Assembly (NCBI GenBank): GCA_025141015.1
Contig: CP081101.1
Span: 124,001 to 188,000, forward strand
From: Rhodobacteraceae bacterium M382
Lineage (GTDB): Bacteria > Pseudomonadota > Alphaproteobacteria > Rhodobacterales > Rhodobacteraceae
DNA: 64,000 nt
Direction: 5' to 3'
Shown piece by piece: positions 56,328-64,000 of this stretch (positions are counted from its first letter, which is position 1; every line of letters starts with the position of its first letter). Position numbers and translations under genes: made by a program. The notes under the pieces were generated by a model. The model was not told the DNA's origin. It did no database searches and saw nothing but the letters and a program-made list of their open reading frames with translations.

Positions 56328-57016
56328 AGCTTCCGGACAAACGATGCAGTATTGAATCTGCGATTTCACGAATCCGGGACGGGTCCACGGTGATGGTGGG
56401 TGGCTTTGGTGTGCCGGGCACGCCGATGACGCTGATCCGGGCGCTGGTCGAGCATGGCGCGCGCGATCTGACGCTGATCAAGAATGATGCCAATGAACCG
56501 GATCTGGGCATCGACCATCTTCTGCAAAGCGGCCAGGTGTCGCGGCTGATCACCACCCATCTGGGGCTGAATAGCCATGCCATTGCGCTGATGAACGAAG
56601 GGCGCATTCAGGTTGAATTCAACGCACAGGGCATTTTGGCCGAACGTATCCGCGCCGGGGGCGCGGGGATTGGTGCCGTGCTGAGCGATATCGGCATCGG
56701 CACCGAGCTGGCCGAAGGAAAACAAGTGGTCGAGGTGGCAGGCAAGCCGCATCTGCTGGAAACCGCCCTGCGCGCTGATGTGGCGCTGATCCATGCGGAT
56801 CAGGCCGACACGTTTGGCAATTTGACCTATGCCGCCACCGCGCAGAATTTCAACCCGTTGATGGCCATGGCCGCGGATGGCGTGATTGCCGAGGCGGAAA
56901 CCGTGCTTTTGCCCGGCGGTTTGGATGCCAACCAGATCCACACCACCGGGGTATTTGTTGATTACCTTGTCGAACTGACTGATCTGTCTGAGGAATACGC
57001 CGTTGTCCAACGCTAG
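56324..57016 (+). CDS. 3-oxoacid CoA-transferase subunit A
   Basis: The 230-residue subunit has the family I alpha motif VMVGGFGVPGTP (about 24-35) and RIRAGGAGIGAVLSDIGIGT (near 107), similar to AtoD/ScoA/PcaI. With subunit B it moves CoA from a donor such as succinyl-CoA or acetyl-CoA to a 3-oxo acid. Its 3' end overlaps subunit B by 14 bases. Confidence 0.93.
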   Translation: MKLPDKRCSIESAISRIRDGSTVMVGGFGVPGTPMTLIRALVEHGARDLTLIKNDANEPDLGIDHLLQSGQVSRLITTHLGLNSHAIALMNEGRIQVEFNAQGILAERIRAGGAGIGAVLSDIGIGTELAEGKQVVEVAGKPHLLETALRADVALIHADQADTFGNLTYAATAQNFNPLMAMAADGVIAEAETVLLPGGLDANQIHTTGVFVDYLVELTDLSEEYAVVQR

Positions 57017-57656
57017 AGACCGGATGATCGCCCGTGCTGCACGCGAAATTGCCCCGGGGATGGTGGTCAATCTGGGGATTGGCCTGCCGACGCGGGTGAT
57101 CAATCACCTGCCTGCCGATTTCCCGGTGTGTCTGCACACCGAAAACGGCATGACTGGTATCGGACCGACCCTGGCCGCCGACCACGCCGACCGCAATCTG
57201 ATCGATGCAGGCGGTGCCTATGTGTCGACAGTTCCGGGGTCGGCGTTCTTTGACAGCGCCACAAGCTTTGCCATGGTGCGGTCGGGGCGGTTGGACCTGA
57301 CCATGCTGGGCGCGTTCGAGGTGGGGGCCAATGGCGATCTGGCCAACTGGAAGATTCCCGGCAAATTCAGCCCCGGCGTCGGCGGCGGCATCGAGCTGGC
57401 GCAAAAGGCGCGCCGGGTGATGGTGCTGACCACCCATACCGACCGCGCCGGAAACCCCAAGCTCAAGGCCGCATGTGAACTGCCGCTGACCGCGCGTGGA
57501 TGCGTGGCGCGGGTGTTTACCGAAATGGCGGTGATCGACATCACGCCTCAGGGCTATGCGCTGATCGAAATCGCCGACGGCGTGGATGTTCAGGACGTGA
57601 TCGCCGCAACCGGGGCACCGCTGCATCTGCCCGACACGGCCCTGCCAACTTTCTGA
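57003..57656 (+). CDS. 3-oxoacid CoA-transferase subunit B
   Basis: The 217-residue subunit contains HTENGMTGIGPTL with the catalytic glutamate (near 47), preceded by NLGIGLPTRV, and the oxyanion loop PGVGGGIEL. It resembles AtoA/ScoB. TTG 57003 lies nine bases after GAGGAA; ATG 57024 is an alternative that would lose seven residues. Together with subunit A it is expected to activate the keto acid made by the aminotransferase. Confidence 0.92.
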   Translation: MSNARDRMIARAAREIAPGMVVNLGIGLPTRVINHLPADFPVCLHTENGMTGIGPTLAADHADRNLIDAGGAYVSTVPGSAFFDSATSFAMVRSGRLDLTMLGAFEVGANGDLANWKIPGKFSPGVGGGIELAQKARRVMVLTTHTDRAGNPKLKAACELPLTARGCVARVFTEMAVIDITPQGYALIEIADGVDVQDVIAATGAPLHLPDTALPTF

Positions 57657-57664
57657 GGGATCTC

Positions 57665-58957
57665 ATGCAAGACGATCTGAACACCAACCTGTGTAACGCC
57701 GTGGATGCGGCCTTTGACCAGCAGGTGCAGTTTCTCTCTGACCTGACGGCGCATCCGTCGACCCGGGGAAACGAACAATCCGCGCAGGCTTTCATGGCAA
57801 CGGCGCTGAGCGAGCGGGGGTACGAATTGGACCGCTGGCAGATCGACGTGGCCGAGATCAGCCATCTTCCCGGGTTCTCTCCGGTGATCGGTGACTATGA
57901 GGACGCGGTGAATGTGGTCGGTACCCATCGGTCCCGGACTCAGTCAGGCCGGTCGCTGATCCTGAACGGTCACATCGACGTCGTGCCCGCCGGGCCGCTG
58001 GACATGTGGGACAGCCCGCCGTTTGAACCGCGGGTCGAAGACGGTTGGCTGTATGGCCGGGGCGGTGGCGACATGAAGGCGGGGTTGGCATCGAACCTTT
58101 TTGCGCTGGATGCGCTGGCGGCCTGTGGGCTGGCCCCGGGAGGCGATGTGTTTTTCCAATCCGTGGTCGAAGAGGAATGCACCGGCAATGGCGCGCTGGC
58201 CTGTCTGGCGCGCGGTTATGCTGCCGATGCGGCGCTGATCCCAGAGCCGTTTTCCGAACATCTGGTCACCGCCCAGCTAGGGGTGATCTGGTTCCAGGTG
58301 CACCTGCGTGGCCGCCCGACCCATGTTGCCTATGCCGGCAGCGGCGCCAATGCGATCGAGGCGGCCTTTCCCCTGATCCGTGCGCTGCACGAGATGGAAC
58401 ACCGCTGGAACGCCGCCGAACACCGCCCCGCCGACTATGCCCATATGGACCACGCGCTGAATCTGAATCTGGGCAAGATCGAAGGCGGCGACTGGACCAG
58501 CTCGGTTCCGGCGTGGGCGGTATTTGACGTGCGTATGGCGATCTTTCCGGGCCAATCCATCGAGGCGGCCAAGACCGAGATCGAACAGGTCATTCTGGAC
58601 GCGGCGCGCGACAATGACTTTCTGCGCAATTCCCTGCCCGAGATCGTCTATCACGGATTCCATGCCGAAGGTTATGCGCTGTCACAGGACAGTTCGGCCA
58701 AGGCGCAATCCGCCATCGCGGCGCTGGATCAGGCGCATCAGACCGCAACGGGCGAGGCATTGGTGCGCGAGGCAATCACCGCCACCACCGATGCGCGGTT
58801 CTTTGGACTTTATGCCGATACGCCCGCGCTGGTCTATGGTCCCCGCGCCGAGGCCATTCACGGGTTCAACGAACGGGTTGAACTGGAGAGCATGCGCCGG
58901 GTGACCAAGGCCACGGCGATGTTCATCGCCGATTGGTGCGGCGTTGAAACCATTTAA
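57665..58957 (+). CDS. M20 deacylase, ArgE/DapE-like (first of two)
   Basis: The 430-residue protein has [11 protein letters not shown] (metal His, near 99), [14 protein letters not shown] (bridging Asp), [14 protein letters not shown] (catalytic Glu) and a dimerisation domain with [18 protein letters not shown]. It hydrolyses an N-acyl or related amide bond. The N-terminal extension of about 25 residues relative to ArgE is usual for this subgroup. ATG 57665 is nine bases after the CoA-transferase B stop. Confidence 0.88.
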   Translation: MQDDLNTNLCNAVDAAFDQQVQFLSDLTAHPSTRGNEQSAQAFMATALSERGYELDRWQIDVAEISHLPGFSPVIGDYEDAVNVVGTHRSRTQSGRSLILNGHIDVVPAGPLDMWDSPPFEPRVEDGWLYGRGGGDMKAGLASNLFALDALAACGLAPGGDVFFQSVVEEECTGNGALACLARGYAADAALIPEPFSEHLVTAQLGVIWFQVHLRGRPTHVAYAGSGANAIEAAFPLIRALHEMEHRWNAAEHRPADYAHMDHALNLNLGKIEGGDWTSSVPAWAVFDVRMAIFPGQSIEAAKTEIEQVILDAARDNDFLRNSLPEIVYHGFHAEGYALSQDSSAKAQSAIAALDQAHQTATGEALVREAITATTDARFFGLYADTPALVYGPRAEAIHGFNERVELESMRRVTKATAMFIADWCGVETI

Positions 58958-58967
58958 AGGAATACCA

Positions 58968-60143
58968 ATGCGCCAAGCCGTCATTGTCTCGACTGCCCGT
59001 ACCCCAATGGCCAAGGCCTATCGCGGTGCGTTCAACAACCTCGAAGTGCCCAGCCTGGCCGCCCCTGCTGTGCGCGCGGCCATTGACCGCGCCGGGATCG
59101 ACGGGAGTGCGATCGAAGAGATCGTCTTTGGGTCGGCCCTGACACAGGGTTCGGCAGGGATCAACGTGGCCCGCCACATTGCCCAGGCGGCGGGGTTACC
59201 TGACAGCGTGGCAGGGGCCACGGTGGACCGCCAATGCGCCTCGGGCCTGAACGCCATCGCCATTGCCACGCATATGGTGCAGGGCGACGGGGTTGAGGTG
59301 GCGCTGGCGGGCGGGGTCGACAGTATCTCGCTGGTGCAGAACGCGCAGTGGAACGGCCACCGCTATCGCGATCCGACCGTAGCGGATGCCTATTACATGG
59401 CGATGCTGGACACCGCCGAAGTGGTGGCAGACCGCTATGGCGTCAGCCGCGCGGCCCAGGATGCCTATGCGCTGCGCAGCCAACAGCGCACCGCCCGGGC
59501 GCAGGAACAGGGGCTGTCTGCCAAAGAAATCGTGCCGGTCGAGGCGGTCAAACTGGTCACTGACAAGGCCACCGGCGACACATACGAACAGCAGGTACGG
59601 CTGACACAGGACGAATGCAATCGCCCAGGGACCACAGCCCAAGGGTTGGCGGCGCTGACACCGGTGCGTGGTGACGGCAAAACCGTGACCGCTGGCAATG
59701 CCAGCCAGCTGTCGGATGGCGCTGCGGCGCTGGTGGTGATGGAAGCCGCAGAGGCCGCCCGCCGCGGGCTGGAACCGCTGGGGGCGCTGCGTGGATTTGC
59801 GGTTGCCGGAGTCGCGCCCGACGAAATGGGCATCGGCCCCGTGGTCGCCGTCCCGCGCCTGTTGCAGCGTGCGGGGCTGGGTGTGGCGGACATTGACCTG
59901 TGGGAGATCAACGAAGCCTTTGCCGCGCAACTGCTTTATTGCCGCGATCATCTGGACATCCCCGACGACCGGCTGAATGTGAACGGCGGCGCGATTTCCA
60001 TTGGCCATCCCTACGGTATGTCCGGCGCGCGTATGGTCGGCCATGTCCTGCTAGAAGGGCAGCGCCGCAAGGCGAAATGGGCCGTCGTCTCTATGTGTGT
60101 CGGCGGCGGCCAGGGAGCCGCCGGGCTGGTCGAAATATTCTGA
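58968..60143 (+). CDS. Thiolase (acetyl-CoA C-acyltransferase)
   Basis: The 391-residue thiolase has the acylated cysteine C90 in [14 protein letters not shown], the histidine in [16 protein letters not shown] (near 349) and the second cysteine in SMCVGGGQG (near 379). All catalytic residues are present. In this operon it should cleave the 3-oxoacyl-CoA to acetyl-CoA and a shorter acyl-Co[11 protein letters not shown] differs from the common GHPLGATGAR, which may reflect an unusual acyl side chain. ATG 58968 follows AAAGGAAT. Confidence 0.93.
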   Translation: MRQAVIVSTARTPMAKAYRGAFNNLEVPSLAAPAVRAAIDRAGIDGSAIEEIVFGSALTQGSAGINVARHIAQAAGLPDSVAGATVDRQCASGLNAIAIATHMVQGDGVEVALAGGVDSISLVQNAQWNGHRYRDPTVADAYYMAMLDTAEVVADRYGVSRAAQDAYALRSQQRTARAQEQGLSAKEIVPVEAVKLVTDKATGDTYEQQVRLTQDECNRPGTTAQGLAALTPVRGDGKTVTAGNASQLSDGAAALVVMEAAEAARRGLEPLGALRGFAVAGVAPDEMGIGPVVAVPRLLQRAGLGVADIDLWEINEAFAAQLLYCRDHLDIPDDRLNVNGGAISIGHPYGMSGARMVGHVLLEGQRRKAKWAVVSMCVGGGQGAAGLVEIF

Positions 60144-60153
60144 GGAGGTCATC

Positions 60154-61311
60154 ATGCCTGTGCTTTCATCCGATCAGGTCTCATCGTTGCTGGCGCTGCG
60201 CCACGACCTGCACCGTCGCCCCGAGGTGTCGGGCCAAGAGCAGGAAACTGCCGCGCGTATCACCGCCGAGCTGACGCTGCTGGGGGCGGATCGCCTGTGG
60301 CAGGGGCTGGGTGGGCATGGTGTCGCCGCCGAGTTCACCGGCGCAGGCGAGGGGCCGACCGTCCTGTTGCGCTGTGAGCTGGACGGGTTGCCGATCCGCG
60401 AGATTTCCAATCTGCCCTACCAGTCAGAGATCGAAGGCAGGGGGCATCTATGCGGTCATGACGGCCATATGGTGTCATTGCTGGGGGTTGCGATGGGGCT
60501 GGCCCGGCGGCCTGCCCGGGGACGGGTGATCCTGCTGTTCCAACCGGCCGAAGAAACCGGGGCCGGGGCGCAGGCGGTGATCGAGGATCCCCGCTGGCCG
60601 GAGATCCGCCCAGATTATGCTTTTGCCTATCACAATGTGCCGGGCCGCCCGTTGGGCGAAATCGGACTGCGCCCGGGGCCGGGCAATTGTGCCTCACGCG
60701 GGATGCAGATCACAATGGAGGGCAAAAGCTCGCATGCGGCCTTGCCCGAGGATGGGGTGTCGCCCGGTCCAGCCATGGCAGCGCTGATGACGTCGCTGCC
60801 GGGGCTCAGTCAGGGGCAGATCGGCGACCAGGATTTCGCGCTGGCGACCCTGACCCACGCGATGCTGGGAGAGCCGACATTCGGCATCGCCCCGGCCGAC
60901 GGAGAGCTTCGGGTGACGCTGCGGTCGATGACCAACGAACGTATGGACCGCATGATGGCGGACGCTATGGCGCGGGTCGACCGTGTCACTTCCGGGCTAT
61001 CCGTCAATGTACAGTGGCATGATGTATTCCGCTCGGTGGTCAATGACCCCGAGGCCACAGCGATGGCCCGTACGGTCGCCAGTGTGCTGGGGCTGGCTGT
61101 GACCGACATGGAGATCCCGATGCGCTGGTCCGAAGATTTTGGCCGGATTGGCGACGATGGGGCGCAAGCAGCGCTGTTGTATGTGGGATCGGGTGTGGAT
61201 CACCCCCAGCTGCACAACCCGGATTATGATTTCCCCGATGCGCTGGTGCCGGTGGTAACGGATCTGTTCTGTGCCCTGATTGACCAGCTGCTGGGCAGGG
61301 CCGTGGTGTGA
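60154..61311 (+). CDS. M20 amidohydrolase, hippurate/IAA-amino-acid hydrolase type (second of two)
   Basis: The 385-residue product has LRHDLHRRPEVSGQE, RCELDGLPI, HLCGHDGHMVSLLGVA (metal Cys and His, near 104-110) and FQPAEETGAGAQAVIE with catalytic Glu. This is the AbgB/HipO-like branch, which cleaves N-acyl amino acids such as N-acetyl or N-benzoyl compounds. A very strong GAGGAGGT precedes ATG 60154. Its stop overlaps the racemase start (GTGA). Confidence 0.92.
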   Translation: MPVLSSDQVSSLLALRHDLHRRPEVSGQEQETAARITAELTLLGADRLWQGLGGHGVAAEFTGAGEGPTVLLRCELDGLPIREISNLPYQSEIEGRGHLCGHDGHMVSLLGVAMGLARRPARGRVILLFQPAEETGAGAQAVIEDPRWPEIRPDYAFAYHNVPGRPLGEIGLRPGPGNCASRGMQITMEGKSSHAALPEDGVSPGPAMAALMTSLPGLSQGQIGDQDFALATLTHAMLGEPTFGIAPADGELRVTLRSMTNERMDRMMADAMARVDRVTSGLSVNVQWHDVFRSVVNDPEATAMARTVASVLGLAVTDMEIPMRWSEDFGRIGDDGAQAALLYVGSGVDHPQLHNPDYDFPDALVPVVTDLFCALIDQLLGRAVV

Positions 61312-62429
61312 GCATGCCCGATCACGGTGTCCCTTCGTGGTGTACCATCCACCGCAATCGCATTTCGCGGAATCTGGAGCTGGCGCTGGGGCTGCTGCCC
61401 GCAGGCCGTCGGTTCTGTGCTGTGCTCAAGGCGGATGCCTATGGGCATGGCATAGGTCAGGTGGTGCCGCTGGTGCAGGAACAGGGGGTCACCTGCATCG
61501 GCATCACCTCAAACGCCGAGGCCCGCGCGGTGCGGGACATGGGGTTTGACGGCGCGCTGATGCGTCTGCGGGCGGCCACCCCGCAGGAAATTCGCGCCGG
61601 TCAATCGGACCGGATCGAGGAACAGGTGGCCTCGGTTGCGATGGCCCAACAGATGCGCGCGGATCTGGACGCGGGACACCACCATGCCCCGGTGCATCTG
61701 GCTCTGAACGCGGCGGGCATGTCGCGCGACGCGCTGGAAATCGCTACCCCCGCCGGACAGGATGCCTGTGGCAGGATTCTGGAAATCATGGGGTCGGAAG
61801 TTGCCGGGATCTGTACCCATTTTCCGTCCAATGAGCCGCCGGAGTTGCAGCAAAGCGCAGCCGTGTTTCAGCAGCAGGTGGGTTGGGTGATCGACAACAG
61901 CGGCCTATCCCGCGCGGATGTGGTGGTGCATGCGGGCAGCTCGTTGACCCTGGTATCCGGGGTGCAGATCGATACGGATATGTATCGCTGTGGTGCGATC
62001 CTTTATGGCATCCTGAGGCCCGATCTGGGGTTCTGCAGCACCATGGACCTGGAGGCCCAGGTGGTCAGCCTTCAGCGGTATCCCGGCGGATCCAGCGTGG
62101 GTTATGACCGCGCCGGGCGTTTGGGGCAACCGCGTCTGCTTGCCTGCATCTCGATCGGCTATCAGAATGGCTTTCGGCGCCTGTCCGATGGGCAATCCGT
62201 GGTTTCCATCCGCAACGGCCTGGCGCCAGTCATTGGCAAAGTGTCGATGAATGCCATCGTCGCCGATGTCACCGATATCGAAGATGTCCGGATCGGTGAC
62301 AGTGTCACCGTTATCGGTGGCCAAGGGCGCGCCCAGATCGCGCCGCCCCTGGCCGAAAGTCAGTTCCGCACGATCATGGCCGATCTTTACACCGATTGGG
62401 GGCAGCGCAATCACCGGGTCTACTGTTAA
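61308..62429 (+). CDS. Alanine racemase-family amino acid racemase
   Basis: The 373-residue fold-type III PLP enzyme has the lysine in CAVLKADAYGHGIGQV (near 40-44) and the phosphate/partner region YRCGAILYG. The catalytic tyrosine of the second face is in VGYDRAG (near 265), where housekeeping Alr has SYG; this altered context is usual for broad-specificity or specialised racemases. It ends a catabolic operon, so it likely brings both enantiomers of a substrate into the pathway and is not for the cell wall. GTG 61308; ATG 61314 is possible. Confidence 0.88.
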   Translation: MSMPDHGVPSWCTIHRNRISRNLELALGLLPAGRRFCAVLKADAYGHGIGQVVPLVQEQGVTCIGITSNAEARAVRDMGFDGALMRLRAATPQEIRAGQSDRIEEQVASVAMAQQMRADLDAGHHHAPVHLALNAAGMSRDALEIATPAGQDACGRILEIMGSEVAGICTHFPSNEPPELQQSAAVFQQQVGWVIDNSGLSRADVVVHAGSSLTLVSGVQIDTDMYRCGAILYGILRPDLGFCSTMDLEAQVVSLQRYPGGSSVGYDRAGRLGQPRLLACISIGYQNGFRRLSDGQSVVSIRNGLAPVIGKVSMNAIVADVTDIEDVRIGDSVTVIGGQGRAQIAPPLAESQFRTIMADLYTDWGQRNHRVYC

Positions 62430-62483
62430 GGCTTTGGTGTACAGGTCGGGTTTTGAACGTGCTTCCCCTTACCCCTGACGGAC

Positions 62484-62883
62484 TTATCCAACGGCCTGGG
62501 TGATGTGAGCGATACCTGAACCGCTATTCTTGTCTGGCGACAGGGTAGGGGATCCTCGCATTTCCTCCAAAATCTTTTCTCGGAAGACTTCGGTCGACGT
62601 TTTCCACCCAAGACATTTGCGGGGAAACCAACATCTGGCCCGGCAATTGGTGTTTTCGACGATGTCTTTTTGCCAAGGGCTGGAGGGATCACAGAACCAG
62701 GTTTGCGTCCAGATAGCGGCCAACTGACAAACTCAGTACCGCGATCGAAGTGATGGATCGACGAGCAACGAGGGGAAGGTCTTTGATGGTTTTCATGATC
62801 CTTCCCATCACAGGTTTCGTGCGCGCCGCTCCGCAATCATCAGTTGCGCGGCGTTCACGCAGGTTTAGCTCCCTGTGCTCCAT
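62484..62883 (-). pseudogene. IS30-family transposase with large internal deletion
   Basis: From ATG 62883 the minus strand reads MEHRELNLRERRATDD, the usual IS30 N-terminus, then jumps to late-domain sequence: KTIKDLPLVARRSI, then in another frame FDRGTEFVSW, then TWFCDPSSPWQKDIVENTN and PRKCLGWKT in a third. These are the DDE-domain end motifs (FDxGxEF, SPWQxGxxENxN, PRKxLGWxTP). Most of the middle is gone and there are at least two shifts. It is an internally deleted relic that keeps both coding ends. Confidence 0.8.
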
Positions 62884-63033
62884 TTTCCATTCTCCTTACT
62901 TTCCAGCAAGATAGGGGATTTGTCGCAACGGGGTTTAGAATGCCCCCCCTGTGCGACCCAGATACGCGTAATCTATCTTATGTTAATAAATCTGATTTCC
63001 TTCGAAAGGGGATGGCCAACCTGACGTCCATCC

Positions 63034-63341
63034 TTAGCTGTTGGAAACCGCTAGAATGAACCCCATCGCAATCGCTGTGGAAACCGCGCGTGCCGTGTTT
63101 GCGGCACACAGTCCGGACCCTGGGTTTCCGTAAAACTCTCTACAAAACGTTCAGAAAGATCCAGCACCACAGCGGTTTCCCCTGAGGTTTTCCCAAAAGC
63201 AGCTTGTTGAAGCATATCCTTCTCGCGATTGGTTATGCGTGACATGTCAGCACTCGGCGAAAAGTCAAATGGCTCAATCACTACATTCTGCAGCAAACCG
63301 GCAAATTTGGCTATGTCAGCGAGACTAATTTTGAGGATCAT
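63034..63341 (-). pseudogene. LuxR-type DNA-binding domain relic
   Basis: From ATG 63341 the frame gives ITNREKDMLQQAAFGKTSGE and VVLDLSERFVES, the LuxR helix-turn-helix (LTxREx(D/E)xLxxAAxGKT, LSExTVE). A frameshift near 63130 moves coding to a frame reading CAANTARAVSTAIAMGFI, the last helix of the domain, ending with TAA at 63034-63036. The N-terminal ligand domain is absent. This is a dead C-terminal part of a quorum-sensing-type regulator. Confidence 0.7.
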
Positions 63342-64000
63342 ACCTCGTAATTTCGCATGAGGTCCGGCACAATAGAAACCCGCATCTTTTCTCCACTGTC
63401 ACCCTCTTTTGGCACTGTAATACCTCGGTGCAAGACAAAAAATCTGATCACTGCACCAGCATATTTCTGAACGCCTGTCACTCCACCCCTCCCACGCCTA
63501 GCATTGACACCGCGTCAACCTGACAATTCAATCAGAAACAAAACGGCCGGATCCTCTGAAATGCCGGTCCTAAACCGCGCTCGCAGCGATCGACCAAAGT
63601 GAGCCCAGAGGTCCCGAATTGCCACTTTGCAGTGGAGATCTGCTATGCTTGAGGTGGCCAGGGGCGACAAACCCCGACCTGACACTGCGATGAATCGGCC
63701 AATCTACTCAGATGCGTTTTGCATTGTGCCTTTGCCATCGACCCTGGGCGATAATTGCGCGGACGGGGTCTGATTGCCAATCGTGCCTCGCAAAGACCCG
63801 GCTCATCGAACCAACTGTTCTGTCGGCAACCACAACGCACAAAGTCCGATCAGAACCTCCCAGCGTGTTCATGAAGACAGATGACCAAGCTTTGTCAGAG
63901 ATCAGACGTTTCTCAAGCTCTGAATACGTCGTCTATGCTGATGTCTGACACAGACGTTTTTCCGGCCAATGCCATAGTTGTCTTCAGTTCCTGCTCAAGG
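63342..64000. other. Window end without recognised gene
   Basis: Short frames on both strands (for example 63712-63948 plus) resemble no known family. Several TGA/TAA-rich stretches suggest further decayed DNA; nothing can be named. Confidence 0.4.

Overview
The window reads as chromosomal DNA of a marine alphaproteobacterium of the Rhodobacteraceae (Roseobacter group). This is inferred from gene content and order: an urtABCDE/ureDABCEFG pair of divergent operons, soxBDAG with its own TRAP transporter, a TAXI-TRAP system, many solute-binding proteins, GcvA-like LysR and GlxA-like AraC regulators, and frequent TTG/GTG starts. No plasmid or phage backbone is visible.

Layout. 1-3.7 kb: the end of an acyl-CoA synthetase gene, then a decayed stretch holding an IS6-type transposase stub and broken surface-protein genes (DUF285/BspA-like repeats and RTX glycine-rich repeats). 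3.7-8.7 kb: a TetR regulator divergent from two tandem secreted MBL-fold hydrolases and an unknown membrane-anchored protein. 9.3-20.8 kb: high-affinity urea uptake (minus strand) and urease (plus strand), with a 55-residue His-rich membrane protein gene between ureA and ureB. 20.8-26.4 kb: an IclR-controlled operon of fused TRAP permease, TAXI binding protein and a cytoplasmic sulfatase. 26.4-28.5 kb: a decayed island at tRNA-Cys (IS21-like end repeats, a broken N-carbamoyl-amino-acid hydrolase gene, an IS3 orfA relic). 28.5-32.9 kb: LysE exporter, a beta-hydroxyacid dehydrogenase/SDR pair with a divergent IclR, and a LysR. 33.0-47.2 kb: one-carbon/sarcosine cluster: an unusual GlyA homologue, D-serine dehydratase, regulators, sarcosine oxidase SoxBDAG and a TRAP transporter. 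47.3-51.9 kb: an operon of PLP decarboxylase, DUF1185 protein and M20 deacylase beside a dead LivM-type permease and a LysR gene. 52.0-62.4 kb: a compact ten-gene catabolic operon: polar amino acid ABC importer, class III aminotransferase, 3-oxoacid CoA-transferase A/B, M20 deacylase, thiolase, second M20 hydrolase, amino acid racemase. 62.5-64.0 kb: an IS30 relic and a LuxR-type relic.

How the genes work together. Most of the window imports and dismantles small nitrogenous compounds: urea to ammonia and CO2; sarcosine to glycine plus methylene-THF, then perhaps via the GlyA homologue and DsdA to pyruvate; and, as the most interesting prediction, a beta-amino acid (possibly N-acylated, such as N6-acetyl-beta-lysine) to a beta-keto acid, its CoA thioester, then acetyl-CoA plus a shortened acyl-CoA. 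Two points stand out: the GlyA homologue has lost several SHMT active-site residues and sits beside D-serine dehydratase; and the 52-62 kb operon is laid out like an undescribed beta-amino acid degradation route. A stem-loop directly follows each of the four full-length transporter binding-protein genes.
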